This document shows, one piece after another, positions 29,792-29,933 of a stretch of 29,933 nucleotides of DNA (the stretch's first letter is position 1; every line of letters begins with the position of its first letter). The stretch is from positions 1 through 29,933 of the forward strand of contig CAZCRG010000009.1 of NCBI GenBank assembly GCA_964501105.1. The letters run 5' to 3'. The position numbers and the translations under genes are program-made. The notes under the pieces are model-generated. The model ran no database searches and was not told where the DNA came from. It saw nothing but the letters and a program-made list of their open reading frames with translations. The stretch comes from BMS3B sp964501105 (GTDB taxonomy: Archaea; Hydrothermarchaeota; Hydrothermarchaeia; Hydrothermarchaeales; BMS3B).

Positions 29792-29920
29792 ATGGATAAA
29801 TTCCCAGCCAAGAGTTGTAAAGTGTTAAGAGATATAAAAATAGGCAATAAGAAGTACTCTCTTGAGATAACCGGAAGTCAATATTATGAAGAAAATCAAT
29901 ATCACTATCCCTACGAGTGA
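29792..29920 (+). CDS. Possible small ORF after the ATPase
   Basis: 42 codons: it starts MDKFPAKSCKVLRDIKIGNK and ends QYYEENQYHYPYE. Composition is protein-like, but no ribosome site precedes the ATG, and TTTATAT (29787-29793) overlaps the start; a GTG at 29822 would be nearer the expected transcription start. Its end overlaps the frame that begins at 29886. Only one of the two frames need be real. Confidence 0.25.
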   Translation: MDKFPAKSCKVLRDIKIGNKKYSLEITGSQYYEENQYHYPYE

Positions 29921-29933
29921 CACAGATATTATC
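29886..29933 (+). CDS. Start of a gene cut by the window edge
   Basis: MKKINITIPTSDTDII runs open to the end of the window. GGAAG lies about ten bases before the ATG. Too short to assign a family; it overlaps the 3' end of the small frame at 29792-29920 by 35 bases. Confidence 0.35.
   Translation, partial: MKKINITIPTSDTDII

Overview
The window is a piece of an archaeal chromosome, almost certainly euryarchaeal. The evidence is a membrane-anchored LonB protease, a class I lysyl-tRNA synthetase, archaeal uS15, the KEOPS subunit Pcc1, a RecJ-like DHH nuclease, an archaeal DUF234 ATPase, archaeal-type tRNAs (Tyr with C1-G72, Thr with U73), and TATA boxes about 24-29 bases upstream of many start codons. 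Strong AGA/AGG arginine use and several toxin-antitoxin modules would fit a thermophile. An IscS-like protein without the PLP lysine recalls Archaeoglobus, but the genus cannot be fixed from the sequence.

Layout. 1-1.0 kb: a globin-sensor domain fused to a PsiE-like membrane domain, then tRNA-Tyr. 1.2-6.6 kb: an apparent proteolysis operon, lonB-tldD-tldE-hypothetical-V4R-like, meeting a convergent PEBP-family lipoprotein gene. 7.2-8.9 kb: a PflX-type radical SAM protein and a metallo-beta-lactamase-fold hydrolase, then a CAU-anticodon tRNA. 9.0-11.6 kb: an accessory island behind that tRNA, with two RelE-type modules, one MntA/HepT module, and decayed short repeats and ORFs. 11.8-17.7 kb: mostly housekeeping genes: phosphoesterase, lysK-cutA on the minus strand, a site-2 protease, a dolichol-kinase-like membrane protein, MgtE. 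17.8-20.5 kb: tRNA-Thr, then DUF1284-fdhD-ubiD. 20.5-21.9 kb: tusA and an IscS-like gene lacking its catalytic lysine, on the minus strand. 21.9-23.6 kb: gene-poor sequence with a winged-helix/RelE toxin module under a perfect palindrome and a coding remnant. 23.6-28.35 kb: a tightly packed information-processing cluster, rps15-DHH nuclease-pcc1-serS-radical SAM-zinc ribbon. 28.4 kb to the end: a DUF234 ATPase/nuclease with an operator-like start region, and the beginning of another locus.

How the genes fit together. LonB and TldD/TldE form a co-transcribed proteolysis set. TusA and the IscS-like protein suggest sulfur transfer or an Fe-S scaffold role without desulfurase chemistry; FdhD also belongs to sulfur handling. 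UbiD probably serves the archaeal mevalonate pathway, and the SEC59-like protein serves lipid-carrier phosphorylation. The rps15 cluster joins translation (uS15, SerRS), tRNA modification (Pcc1) and DNA processing (DHH nuclease).

The items most worth a second look are the globin-PsiE fusion, the lysine-less IscS beside a CPMH-type TusA, the radical SAM protein with CX4CX2C spacing, and the palindromic operators at the toxin-antitoxin and ATPase start sites. No CRISPR array, rRNA or intact transposase was seen.
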